Shown in pieces: positions 16,443 to 23,703 of a DNA stretch of 43,625 bases. Under the pieces are notes generated by a model. That model made no database searches, had not been told where the DNA came from, and saw only the letters and a program-made list of their open reading frames with translations. This DNA comes from Ignavibacteria bacterium UBA2373 (lineage in GTDB: Bacteria > Bacteroidota > Ignavibacteria > Kapaibacteriales > UBA961): contig DDTD01000021.1 of assembly GCA_002344005.1 (NCBI GenBank), positions 1 to 43,625 on the forward strand, written 5' to 3'. Numbering within the stretch: the stretch's first letter is position 1; every line of letters starts with the position of its first letter. The translations under genes and the position numbers were made by a program.

Positions 16443-16535
16443 ATAGTCGGAGAAACATGTGGTGGCAGTGGAAGAATTGAAGTTAATGCCTTAGGTGCAA
16501 GGACAGGATGTGAAGGCAATGCAACAACAACCTGA
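16443..16535 (+). pseudogene. Short frame, possible leftover of an RHS toxin tip
   Basis: In the frame ending TGA 16533-16535, about 30 codons read as a compact stretch (GETCGGSGRIEVNALGARTG, then CEGNATTT). No start codon lies in this frame just before it, and a TAG closes the frame near 16440. It stands 43 bases before the 154-residue gene, the spacing expected of a toxin-tip C-terminus before its immunity gene. It could equally be chance. Confidence 0.25.
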
Positions 16536-16578
16536 GTATGCGTTGCCAAAAACAAGTAAATTTTAATAAAAGTGAATT

Positions 16579-17043
16579 ATGAAAAATGTTGTAGATTATA
16601 TAGAACTTACGATAGAAAACGTAGATTTGAATAGTACTATCGAATATTTGTTTGAGGTTATTAGTGAATTTACACTCAAAAATCGTAGTGAGTTAACAAG
16701 AGAGGGAGATATTGACTTTCAATCTTTGGAAACTTTAAAGTCTTCGATAGTTAACTCTTCTGATGACGCATTCTATTTTTATATTTTGGATGTCAGGATT
16801 CTCAATACTTCATTTAATATGATGGGCTTACAAATCATTAAGCATAATGTAATGTATGATTTAAACATAGACTTTGAAGAAAGTGAAATGAAAGAAAAAA
16901 TATCAGTAATTGATTTACAGCATTTTGCTTCATTATTAACTACTAGACTCAAGAGTTCTCATTATTATTGTGGATTAGAACCAGCCTATGTAGAAGATAC
17001 ACGTTTTTTTACAGGGAATTTATTTGGTCCATTGCTTTTCTAG
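16579..17043 (+). CDS. Unknown protein in the RHS accessory region
   Basis: A 154-residue cytosolic protein with no signal or membrane segment and many acidic residues (for example NIDFEESEMKEKISVID). It contains two Cys-Tyr-rich stretches near its end (HYYCGLEPAY). I recognise no family. The small size, acidity and position directly after a putative toxin-tip end, and 22 bases before another RHS-core remnant, would fit an immunity protein. Nothing in the sequence proves it. Confidence 0.55.
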   Translation: MKNVVDYIELTIENVDLNSTIEYLFEVISEFTLKNRSELTREGDIDFQSLETLKSSIVNSSDDAFYFYILDVRILNTSFNMMGLQIIKHNVMYDLNIDFEESEMKEKISVIDLQHFASLLTTRLKSSHYYCGLEPAYVEDTRFFTGNLFGPLLF

Positions 17044-17065
17044 TAATTGTTGAATTTATATAGTT

Positions 17066-17119
17066 CTATCCGTTGATCCTTTGTGGGCAACTTTTTCTGA
17101 TCAAACGCAAATTACATAA
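17066..17119 (+). pseudogene. RHS-core remnant b
   Basis: Eighteen codons, LSVDPLWATFSDQTQIT and a TAA stop, correspond to LSVDPLWASFPDQTPYQ of the fuller RHS core at 17552-17803. The frame has no start and is cut by the stop after 17 residues. It directly precedes the next gene's ATG at 17128. Confidence 0.7.
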
Positions 17120-17127
17120 AAATAGAA

Positions 17128-17550
17128 ATGAATATATTTGATTATAGTTTCTCGCGTTTTTATTATTGGTATAAACGGCGTAAGCCTCATTTTACCCATC
17201 AAAAATTGTGTGAAGCATCAAATTATGCAATATCAATAATTTCAGCATATTTGTCGGCAGAAATATCATTTGCTATCTCGACAATAATACAGACGCAAGA
17301 ATACATCTATTTCATAGCGATTCTACTCGGATTGTACCCTGCTTTCGGATTCAGTTATAGGTATCTAAATCCAGCGAGAGCACAAACATTGGTAGAAAAT
17401 TATAGAGAAATTACAGATGATGTACACGAAAGAATAAGGAGTAATATTTTTTCTTCTATTGTCCTTATTCAATTGTTTTGTATGTTCTGTTTTTTCTATC
17501 ATTCCACAATAGTAACATCAGTTATTAATCAGTTGAAGAACTATTTTTGA
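17128..17550 (+). CDS. Small integral membrane protein, unknown
   Basis: The 140-residue protein has a basic N-terminus (RFYYWYKRRKPHF) and about three hydrophobic segments: around 33-50 (ISIISAYLSAEISFAI), 58-72 (IYFIAILLGLYPAF) and 108-135 (IVLIQLFCMFCFFY). It lies between two RHS-core remnants, and the RHS core begins at its stop. The architecture resembles a multi-pass immunity protein that would guard against a membrane-acting toxin, but no partner toxin is intact and no family is recognised. Confidence 0.6.
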   Translation: MNIFDYSFSRFYYWYKRRKPHFTHQKLCEASNYAISIISAYLSAEISFAISTIIQTQEYIYFIAILLGLYPAFGFSYRYLNPARAQTLVENYREITDDVHERIRSNIFSSIVLIQLFCMFCFFYHSTIVTSVINQLKNYF

Positions 17551-17551
17551 G

Positions 17552-17803
17552 GTAACAGACATTAATGATTATGGAGCACGTCACTATGATGAATTATCGG
17601 GCAGATTTTTATCTGTTGATCCATTATGGGCAAGTTTCCCCGATCAAACGCCGTATCAATATGGTTACAATAATCCGGTGATGTTTCGAGATCCGAGTGG
17701 GATCGAAGGGTTTATTGAACCTTATCACCTGATGAAAATGCTAATGAAAATAGTGAATAGAAAGGTGTGTTATAATCAATACAAGTGGAATTTTTTGTCT
17801 TAA
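17552..17803 (+). pseudogene. RHS C-terminal core fragment c with short tip
   Basis: The frame ending TAA 17801-17803 encodes an RHS repeat-associated core: YGARHYDELSGRFLSVDPLW, then FPDQTPYQYGYNNPVM and the conserved DPSG boundary. About 30 residues of a variable tip follow (IEGFIEPYHLMKMLM and a basic Cys/Tyr end). There is no start codon or upstream YD repeats, so it is a displaced 3' end of an rhs gene. In RHS systems the DPSG site marks where a toxic tip is joined to the shared core. It ends 8 bases before the stop of the convergent mazF. Confidence 0.8.
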
Positions 17804-17811
17804 TGAGTTTG

Positions 17812-18147
17812 TCAATCCAATACTGTGTGCACAGCTTCTTTAATTGCATTGAGAGTCATGTTATCAATGTAACCAATTTTTTTAATCAGTCGCTCTTGCG
17901 AAAGTGAACGAATTTGGAAACAGTCGGCAGATGAAGTTTTGTAAAGTCCGTTGTTAGTATTGGGTTCGATTTTTACCATCCAGGGTGCAATATCGTATCG
18001 GTCTTTCCAGTCAGTAATCGGTACAACCACTTTTAGTGGCAGTTTGCCTAATTTATCATTGTTTACAATAATAGCAGGCCTAATTTTTTGTATTTCTGCA
18101 CCTTTTGCAGGATCAAGGTCAATCAACCAAATTTCACCTTGTTTCAT
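17812..18147 (-). CDS. MazF/PemK family toxin (mRNA interferase)
   Basis: A 111-residue protein matching the MazF fold: MKQGEIWLIDLDPAKGAEIQ, KIRPAIIVNND (with the conserved RP), VVVPITDW, and NGLYKTSSADCFQIRSLS near the active site, ending AIKEAVHTVL. Such toxins cleave RNA when their antitoxin is degraded. I start at ATG 18147; the longer frame from 18165 has MISINF before it. The start overlaps the antitoxin gene by 14 bases, as usual for co-regulated pairs. It sits inside the RHS remnant region. Confidence 0.88.
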   Translation of the reverse strand: MKQGEIWLIDLDPAKGAEIQKIRPAIIVNNDKLGKLPLKVVVPITDWKDRYDIAPWMVKIEPNTNNGLYKTSSADCFQIRSLSQERLIKKIGYIDNMTLNAIKEAVHTVLD

Positions 18148-18346
18148 AAAATTTATCGAAATCAATTGAAGTAAAAACAGTTAGCTCTTTGTCGTTTACA
18201 TAATCTTCGTAAAGTTCATTAGCAGCCAATTCCATTAGATGCTGCATTTCTTCTTTTTTAATAGATTTCAAGGTCTCTTCTACCACATAGAATTTTTGGG
18301 AAAGCGGTAGGCGTTGAATCTCTTCTATTAATTCTATGGTTTGCAT
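18134..18346 (-). CDS. Antitoxin partner of the MazF-type toxin
   Basis: A 70-residue protein: MQTIELIEEIQRLPLSQKFY, then KKEEMQHLMELAANELYED, ending with ELTVFTSIDFDKFYETR. The helical start and the acidic-aromatic tail (LDxE/D-x-FYE-type end) are typical of antitoxins paired with MazF in many Bacteroidota and cyanobacteria. The tail probably threads into the toxin groove. It comes first, and the toxin start overlaps its end. It probably also binds the promoter region upstream to repress the pair. Confidence 0.8.
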   Translation of the reverse strand: MQTIELIEEIQRLPLSQKFYVVEETLKSIKKEEMQHLMELAANELYEDYVNDKELTVFTSIDFDKFYETR

Positions 18347-18569
18347 TGCTATAAAAATTTTATGATGTCATTGCATTGCCCCGCGCCACTTTCGGTATTG
18401 CATAATTAAGGCAGTGCTTCCATGAATATTGGACGAATATGTTCCGCAAAATTACACAATTACGCTTACATGAACAACAAATTGATGTACATAGTTCTTT
18501 CCCTTCATGAACATTATCGCTTATCTGAAACATAAGAGTTATAACCAAGTTCGCGAAAGTCAGATAGGG

Positions 18570-18611
18570 GAATATGGCGCACGTCACTATGATGAACTAT
18601 CGGGCAGATCA
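18570..18611 (+). pseudogene. RHS-core remnant d
   Basis: EYGARHYDELSGR is encoded here in the frame containing GAA at 18570, matching DYGARHYDELSGR of the core at 17567. After this the frame continues STTVKF without further core similarity. It lies between the toxin-antitoxin pair and the convergent PorE-like gene. In the same 18347-18637 stretch I see no other gene. Confidence 0.75.
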
Positions 18612-18637
18612 ACTACCGTCAAGTTTAGGAATACATT

Positions 18638-21238
18638 TTATCGGTTTTTACCTTTCTTTTTCAAGACAGTAAATTCAACACGACGATTTATGGATTGTTT
18701 TTCTTGATTTTTTGCGGTACTTAACGGTTTTTGTTTACCATAACCGCGAATTGTTAATCGTTCTTTTTCAATGCCTTGTGCAATCAGATATTCTTTTACC
18801 GCCATAGCTCTTTGTTTCGATAATTGCAGATTATAGCTATTGCTTCCTTGTTCATCGGTATGACCGCCAATCTCAATGGCAAGTTCTTTTTCTTTTTGCA
18901 ATAATTGAATAAGCCGCTGCAACTCGGGAAATGAAGTCGGTTGAATTGTATAAGAATCAAAATCAAAGAAAATATTCTCAATAATGACAGATTTAGCTCC
19001 CCGCTTTATGGATTCTAAAGAGAGTAAAGTAAAAGTAAATGTGGTATCAGAAGCTGTTTGCATTGAACGAGTATCAATATTTTTGGCTTGCGGATAATAT
19101 CCTTCTTTTTCAGCAAAAAAACCATATATTTTTCCTAATGGCAAAGCAATATAATAGGAGCCGTCTTGTGGATTGGATGATAATTCACCGATAGTTTTTC
19201 CTGTGGATAAATCTTCCCATTTAATTCTTGCTGCCAATGGTCGGGCTTGTTCATCTTGCACTTTACCTCGAACTGATGCCACATTGGCAGGTAAAAGCTC
19301 GGCAAAAACTTTGGCTTTCCAAATATCCCATCCACCTTTTCCGCCTTTGCGGTCGCGTGCCGCAAAGTATATGGTATCTGTATTTACTGAAGCATGAAAA
19401 CCCCAGTCATCGCCGACAGTATTAATTTGTCTTCCCACATTAATCGGCGTACTCCATTCTGTCCATGAGTCCTCGCGTAAACGCACGGATTTATAAATGT
19501 CCAATCCGCCAAAGCCGCCATGACCATTACTTGAAAAATAGAGAGTACGTCCGTCGGGATGTAAAAACACTGATGTTTCAGCATAAGGGGTATTGATATT
19601 TTTTCCGAGATTTAATGGCTTTGTCCATCCAGAATCTGATTTGAATGAAATATAAATATCGCTGTTTCCCCATGTTGTGCCATGCAAAATATATCCCTGT
19701 TTAGGCACAAACTCTCCAATTGCTCCGGGTCTGTCACTTGTAAAAAGAAGTGCATGTCCATCCGGTGTCGGGCAACCACTCTCATCATGAAATTCACTGT
19801 TAATCGGCTTAGGTAATTGCATTAATGCAGACCACCCTTTGTCTGTTCGTTCTGATGTAAATATATCAAATCTGCCAAATGTGCCTGAAAATTCTCCCGA
19901 TAAATAAAGAGTATTATTATCTGTTGCAATATTATCAATGGTTTCTTGCCTTGCGGGTGTATTTATTGATGTACCAATATTTTTGGATTTCGACCATGTA
20001 CCATCGGATTTTTTTTCAGCAATAAATACATCTTCTTGTCCGAAATTGCCTTGTTTGCCGGAGGTACTTGTATAAAAATAACGCCCATCGGGGGAAGGGT
20101 TCGGATCCCACTCATTGGCATTACTATTTATGCTGTCACCCGCATTAAAAATATCAATTTTAGGTTCGGGTTTAGTTAATAAAGTGATAATCCCGTCAAT
20201 TATTTCTGTGCTGTCGCGAAAGTATTTTCGATAAAAGCGACATGTATCCGCAGCATTGTTCCAAAGTTCTTTGTGAATATCCGGCGCAATAAGTTTTTGT
20301 AAAGCAAGTATGGCATTATACTGAGGGGCATTTCTTTGTATATATTTTCTAAATAGATGAATATTATCCGGTGTTGGGTTTTCAGATAAATCCAATGATT
20401 GAAATGATTGTATATTCGGTTTTTTTGATGAAATGAATTGTATCTCAGATTCCGATTTTTCCGCAGCAATATGCGTAATTCTATATCCGGAATCAAGTAA
20501 ATTCCGCATATATGATTTTGTTATCATTGAATCAATCAAGACAATTTGCGATTTTGAACGGGCAATGCTATTAAGAACAATTGCCCATGTGCCATAGTGA
20601 TGCAGGGACTGTATGCGATATCCTTTGTTGATATAATTATTAACTGTTTTGTAGGGGAAAGTGTCGGAAATAATATATGGTTGTTCAAAGAGAAACCATC
20701 CTGCTTTGTAATACATCGTTACCCACACACCATTTCCGCGAATAAGAGAAGAAAGTAAATATCCCTTTGCTCGCCATTCTTTAATTCGTTGATGGGGGAG
20801 TGAATCATCAATACATACAGCTTGCTGAACATATTCCGTGCCTTGTGACATCACAAGTGTCCATACACCATTACCAAAATCTAATCCCGTAATTCTGTAA
20901 TTTTTATCCCACATTTGTTCAATAAAACGTAAGGGTAAGGTATCGGCTACGGTATAACTTTGACCACCCAAATTTGTATGGGAACTTAATACCGTAGCCC
21001 ATGTGGTATTCCCTTGGACAAGTGCTGTTATATGCCGTCCTTTATCCCAATTATTTTTTATGGTAGCTCTGGGCATTTCGTCTTGAATATGATATTCTTG
21101 TTCATAATATCCCGTTTGGGAAGTCAGAACCACAGCACTTAGTCCCGGAATTTTTTGGGGAAATAGAGAAGTAGTACACAGTATGCCGGCTGCAAACGCT
21201 ATGAATATCATTGTAAAAAATCTAAGAAGAGCAGTCAT
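18638..21238 (-). CDS. PorE-like outer-membrane/periplasmic protein: repeats, PD40 propeller, OmpA domain
   Basis: An 866-residue protein (ATG 21238; TTG 21250 is the longer choice) with an N-terminal signal (RFFTMIFIAFAAGILCTTSLF). Residues 25-265 hold about five repeats of the type WDKGYRITGL...NGVWTLVMS, resembling the DUF7477-like 'WxxG...Wxxv' repeat. A helical part (about 290-350) is followed by a PD40 propeller (NEWDPNPSPDGRYFYTSTS, TLYLSGEFSGTFGRFDIFTS, TLYFSSNGHGGFGGLDIYKS). Next is a carboxypeptidase-regulatory-like domain (ASVRGKVQDEQARPL), then a C-terminal OmpA domain (FFDFDSYTI, GGHTDEQGSNSYNLQLSKQR, INRRVEF) that binds peptidoglycan. The PD40-CRD-OmpA order matches PorE of T9SS; the N-terminal repeats replace the usual TPRs. 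A role as a peptidoglycan anchor for the T9SS is inference. Confidence 0.85.
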   Translation of the reverse strand: MTALLRFFTMIFIAFAAGILCTTSLFPQKIPGLSAVVLTSQTGYYEQEYHIQDEMPRATIKNNWDKGRHITALVQGNTTWATVLSSHTNLGGQSYTVADTLPLRFIEQMWDKNYRITGLDFGNGVWTLVMSQGTEYVQQAVCIDDSLPHQRIKEWRAKGYLLSSLIRGNGVWVTMYYKAGWFLFEQPYIISDTFPYKTVNNYINKGYRIQSLHHYGTWAIVLNSIARSKSQIVLIDSMITKSYMRNLLDSGYRITHIAAEKSESEIQFISSKKPNIQSFQSLDLSENPTPDNIHLFRKYIQRNAPQYNAILALQKLIAPDIHKELWNNAADTCRFYRKYFRDSTEIIDGIITLLTKPEPKIDIFNAGDSINSNANEWDPNPSPDGRYFYTSTSGKQGNFGQEDVFIAEKKSDGTWSKSKNIGTSINTPARQETIDNIATDNNTLYLSGEFSGTFGRFDIFTSERTDKGWSALMQLPKPINSEFHDESGCPTPDGHALLFTSDRPGAIGEFVPKQGYILHGTTWGNSDIYISFKSDSGWTKPLNLGKNINTPYAETSVFLHPDGRTLYFSSNGHGGFGGLDIYKSVRLREDSWTEWSTPINVGRQINTVGDDWGFHASVNTDTIYFAARDRKGGKGGWDIWKAKVFAELLPANVASVRGKVQDEQARPLAARIKWEDLSTGKTIGELSSNPQDGSYYIALPLGKIYGFFAEKEGYYPQAKNIDTRSMQTASDTTFTFTLLSLESIKRGAKSVIIENIFFDFDSYTIQPTSFPELQRLIQLLQKEKELAIEIGGHTDEQGSNSYNLQLSKQRAMAVKEYLIAQGIEKERLTIRGYGKQKPLSTAKNQEKQSINRRVEFTVLKKKGKNR

Positions 21239-21278
21239 TATTTTTCCCAATATGTATTCATAAGATTATAGCATACAT

Positions 21279-21312
21279 AAAAAAAGGCAAACCCTTCGAG
21301 AGAATTTGCCTT
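21279..21312 (-). terminator. Rho-independent terminator after ftsH
   Basis: Inverted repeat AAGGCAAA (21284-21291) and TTTGCCTT (21305-21312), with a short loop. On the minus strand a T run follows (complement of the A run at 21279-21285). It stands between the ftsH stop (21330) and the PorE-like gene start (21238). Confidence 0.8.
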
Positions 21313-21329
21313 CATTAAGAATAATTGGC

Positions 21330-23402
21330 TTAATTTGACGCAACGGATGTTGAGGTATGTGAAGCAACGCCATTTTTCGGTGGGCGCGGCGGTAACTCAA
21401 TACCTGCAATAATTTTGTCAAGTTCTTCGCCATCAATAGTTTCGCGCTCTAAGAGCACCTTAGATGTTTTATGGAGTAAATCAATATTATCGCGTAATAA
21501 TTTTTCTGCTCCATGCATTGAATTAATGAGAATTTTACGCACTTCATTATCAATGAGACGAGCTGTTTCTTCGCTATGATCGCGCGGTTGAGCAATTTCT
21601 CTTCCCAAAAAGACTTCTTCTTGTTTATGCGCAAAAGTAACGGGACCGACAGCATCGCTCATACCCCATTCACAGACCATTTTTCTTGCCAAAGCACTTG
21701 CACGCTCAAGGTCATTCCCTGCACCGGTTGTTAATTGGTTAAATACAATCATTTCCGCAGCTCGCCCAGCTAAGAGGGTAACAATTCTTGATTCGATATA
21801 ATCTTTAGAATATGTATGTGAATCTTCTGTCGGTAAATAACTTGTTACGCCGAGTGCTCTGCCACGTGGAATAATGGTGACTTTATGAACAGGATCGCTA
21901 TGCGGTAAAAATTTACCGGCAAGTGCGTGACCCATTTCATGATATGCCGTAATTTCTTTTTCTTTTTCGGATATGACCATGCTTTTTCTTTCTACGCCCA
22001 TGAGAATTTTATCTTTTGCATTTTCAAAATCCTCATTTTGGACAAAATTACTATTGCGTCTTGCGGCATAAAGAGCAGCTTCATTGACTAAATTAGCAAG
22101 GTCAGCGCCACTTAATCCGGGAGTTCCGCGAGCAATATTTTCCAAATTAATATTCGGGTCAAGAGGTACATTTTTTACATGTACTTTTAGAATTTGTTCG
22201 CGACCTTTGACATCAGGTCTGTCAACGACGACTTGTCGGTCGAAGCGACCCGGACGCAAAAGAGCAGGGTCTAATACATCAGGACGATTTGTTGCCGCAA
22301 TAACAATAATGCCGCCATTATTTTCAAAACCATCCATTTCGACAAGGAGTTGATTAAGTGTCTGTTCACGTTCATCATGACCACCACCCAGACCCGCGCC
22401 GCGATGTCTGCCCACTGCATCAATTTCATCAATAAATATAAGGCAAGGTGCACTTTTCTTTGCATTATCGAAGAGGTCGCGCACACGGCTTGCACCTACA
22501 CCAACGAACATTTCCACAAAGTCTGCGCCGGATATAGAGAAAAAAGGAACATTAGCTTCACCGGCAACTGCGCGTGCTAGGAGCGTTTTACCGGTTCCCG
22601 GAGGACCCAATAATAAGACACCACGCGGAATTTTACCGCCAAGGCGCTGGAATTTCAATGGCTCACGTAAAAATTCTATGATTTCACGCAATTCTTCTTT
22701 TGCTTCTTCCACACCCGCCACATCAGCAAATGTTTTGCGATTTGCCCCATGATCATTTACTAAACGTGCTCTCGATTTACCAAATGAAAAGATACCACGA
22801 GAACCGCCACCGGCTCCGCCATTGGACATTTTTCTCATGACAAAGATATAGACACCGATAAGTGCAACCCACGGCAGAAAACTCATGACTAATGACCAGA
22901 ATGTAGAGTCACTTTCTTCATAAGTCCATGAAATCCCTTTTGTTGCCCATAATTCTTCGGTTTTTGAGTCCAAGACACCAAGTTTTGTGGTAAAATGTTT
23001 AATAGCAATGGCTCTACCATCAATCATAATTGTTTTTTCTTCTTTGAGAGTGCCATGAAACTCAAAATCATTCAACTGTGATTTATAAATTTTCGCCGAT
23101 TGAATAGCATTTTCATTGAGAAAATCAACGTATTTTGTGTAGGAAATGGGAAATGTTTGTGTTTTTCCTCCATTAACAAGAACATAGACAATAATGACAG
23201 CAGCAAAGAGCGCACCCCATATCATTATTGAGCGTAGGATTTTAGTAAACGGCGTTTCGCCATTATTATTCCCCGAAGAGTTCGAGGGTTGGCGCGGTTG
23301 GAAACGATTTGAGCCATTGGGCGGTAATGAATTGTTGAACATCACATTGCCATCAATAGCCGCTAATTGTTTCTTCAAAAAATTAGTCGAAAATAGATTC
23401 AT
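21330..23402 (-). CDS. ftsH: ATP-dependent zinc metalloprotease FtsH
   Basis: A 690-residue membrane-anchored AAA+ protease that degrades misfolded and regulatory membrane proteins. Segments: an N-terminal unstructured part rich in Asn/Pro (20-50), a membrane helix (57-78), a periplasmic domain, a second membrane helix (about 168-190), Walker A GPPGTGKT (266-273), Walker B FIDEID, the SRH (ATNRPDVLDPALLRPGRFD), and the zinc site HEMGH (488-492). ATG 23402 has GAGG upstream; ATG 23342 is another choice. The N-terminal extension before the first helix is longer than in E. coli. The C-terminus is Pro-rich (PPRPPKNG). Confidence 0.97.
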   Translation of the reverse strand: MNLFSTNFLKKQLAAIDGNVMFNNSLPPNGSNRFQPRQPSNSSGNNNGETPFTKILRSIMIWGALFAAVIIVYVLVNGGKTQTFPISYTKYVDFLNENAIQSAKIYKSQLNDFEFHGTLKEEKTIMIDGRAIAIKHFTTKLGVLDSKTEELWATKGISWTYEESDSTFWSLVMSFLPWVALIGVYIFVMRKMSNGGAGGGSRGIFSFGKSRARLVNDHGANRKTFADVAGVEEAKEELREIIEFLREPLKFQRLGGKIPRGVLLLGPPGTGKTLLARAVAGEANVPFFSISGADFVEMFVGVGASRVRDLFDNAKKSAPCLIFIDEIDAVGRHRGAGLGGGHDEREQTLNQLLVEMDGFENNGGIIVIAATNRPDVLDPALLRPGRFDRQVVVDRPDVKGREQILKVHVKNVPLDPNINLENIARGTPGLSGADLANLVNEAALYAARRNSNFVQNEDFENAKDKILMGVERKSMVISEKEKEITAYHEMGHALAGKFLPHSDPVHKVTIIPRGRALGVTSYLPTEDSHTYSKDYIESRIVTLLAGRAAEMIVFNQLTTGAGNDLERASALARKMVCEWGMSDAVGPVTFAHKQEEVFLGREIAQPRDHSEETARLIDNEVRKILINSMHGAEKLLRDNIDLLHKTSKVLLERETIDGEELDKIIAGIELPPRPPKNGVASHTSTSVASN

Positions 23403-23703
23403 TAAATAACCTCATAGTGTTTTCTTATGTTGATGAGAGGGCTTCGCTTCTCTGTCAAGTTATGCCGTATGACGAAATGAGGAGTAAAGAAATTGCCTCA
23501 GTTCTCTAAGTACATCAATACTATGCCACTACAGCGTTAAGTTTTGCCCTTGCTATTACACAAAACATGTTGCATTCAGAATGACACAAGTCGTGGATTC
23601 ATTGCAAAATCCGCTTGACGCATGAGAAACTGTGCTCTACGTTGTGAGTATGGAGTCCATAAGACGAGTTTGTGTGATGAAATTGTACGGCTCAATCTGT
23701 CAA
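23403..23703 (-). other. Intergenic stretch upstream of ftsH
   Basis: About 300 bases between ftsH and the next minus-strand gene. I see no convincing gene, hairpin terminator or tRNA. It should hold the ftsH promoter, but the TAnnTTTG form is not evident. A short frame at 23465-23512 encodes only 15 residues. Confidence 0.5.

Noticed and set aside
18360..18587. Minus-strand frame of 75 codons with several Cys
   Set aside because: No ribosome site or family, and it overlaps RHS remnant d; likely chance.
23403..23703. Possible tRNA or small RNA upstream of ftsH
   Set aside because: No T-loop-like GGTTCRANTCC or acceptor stem pairing could be found.
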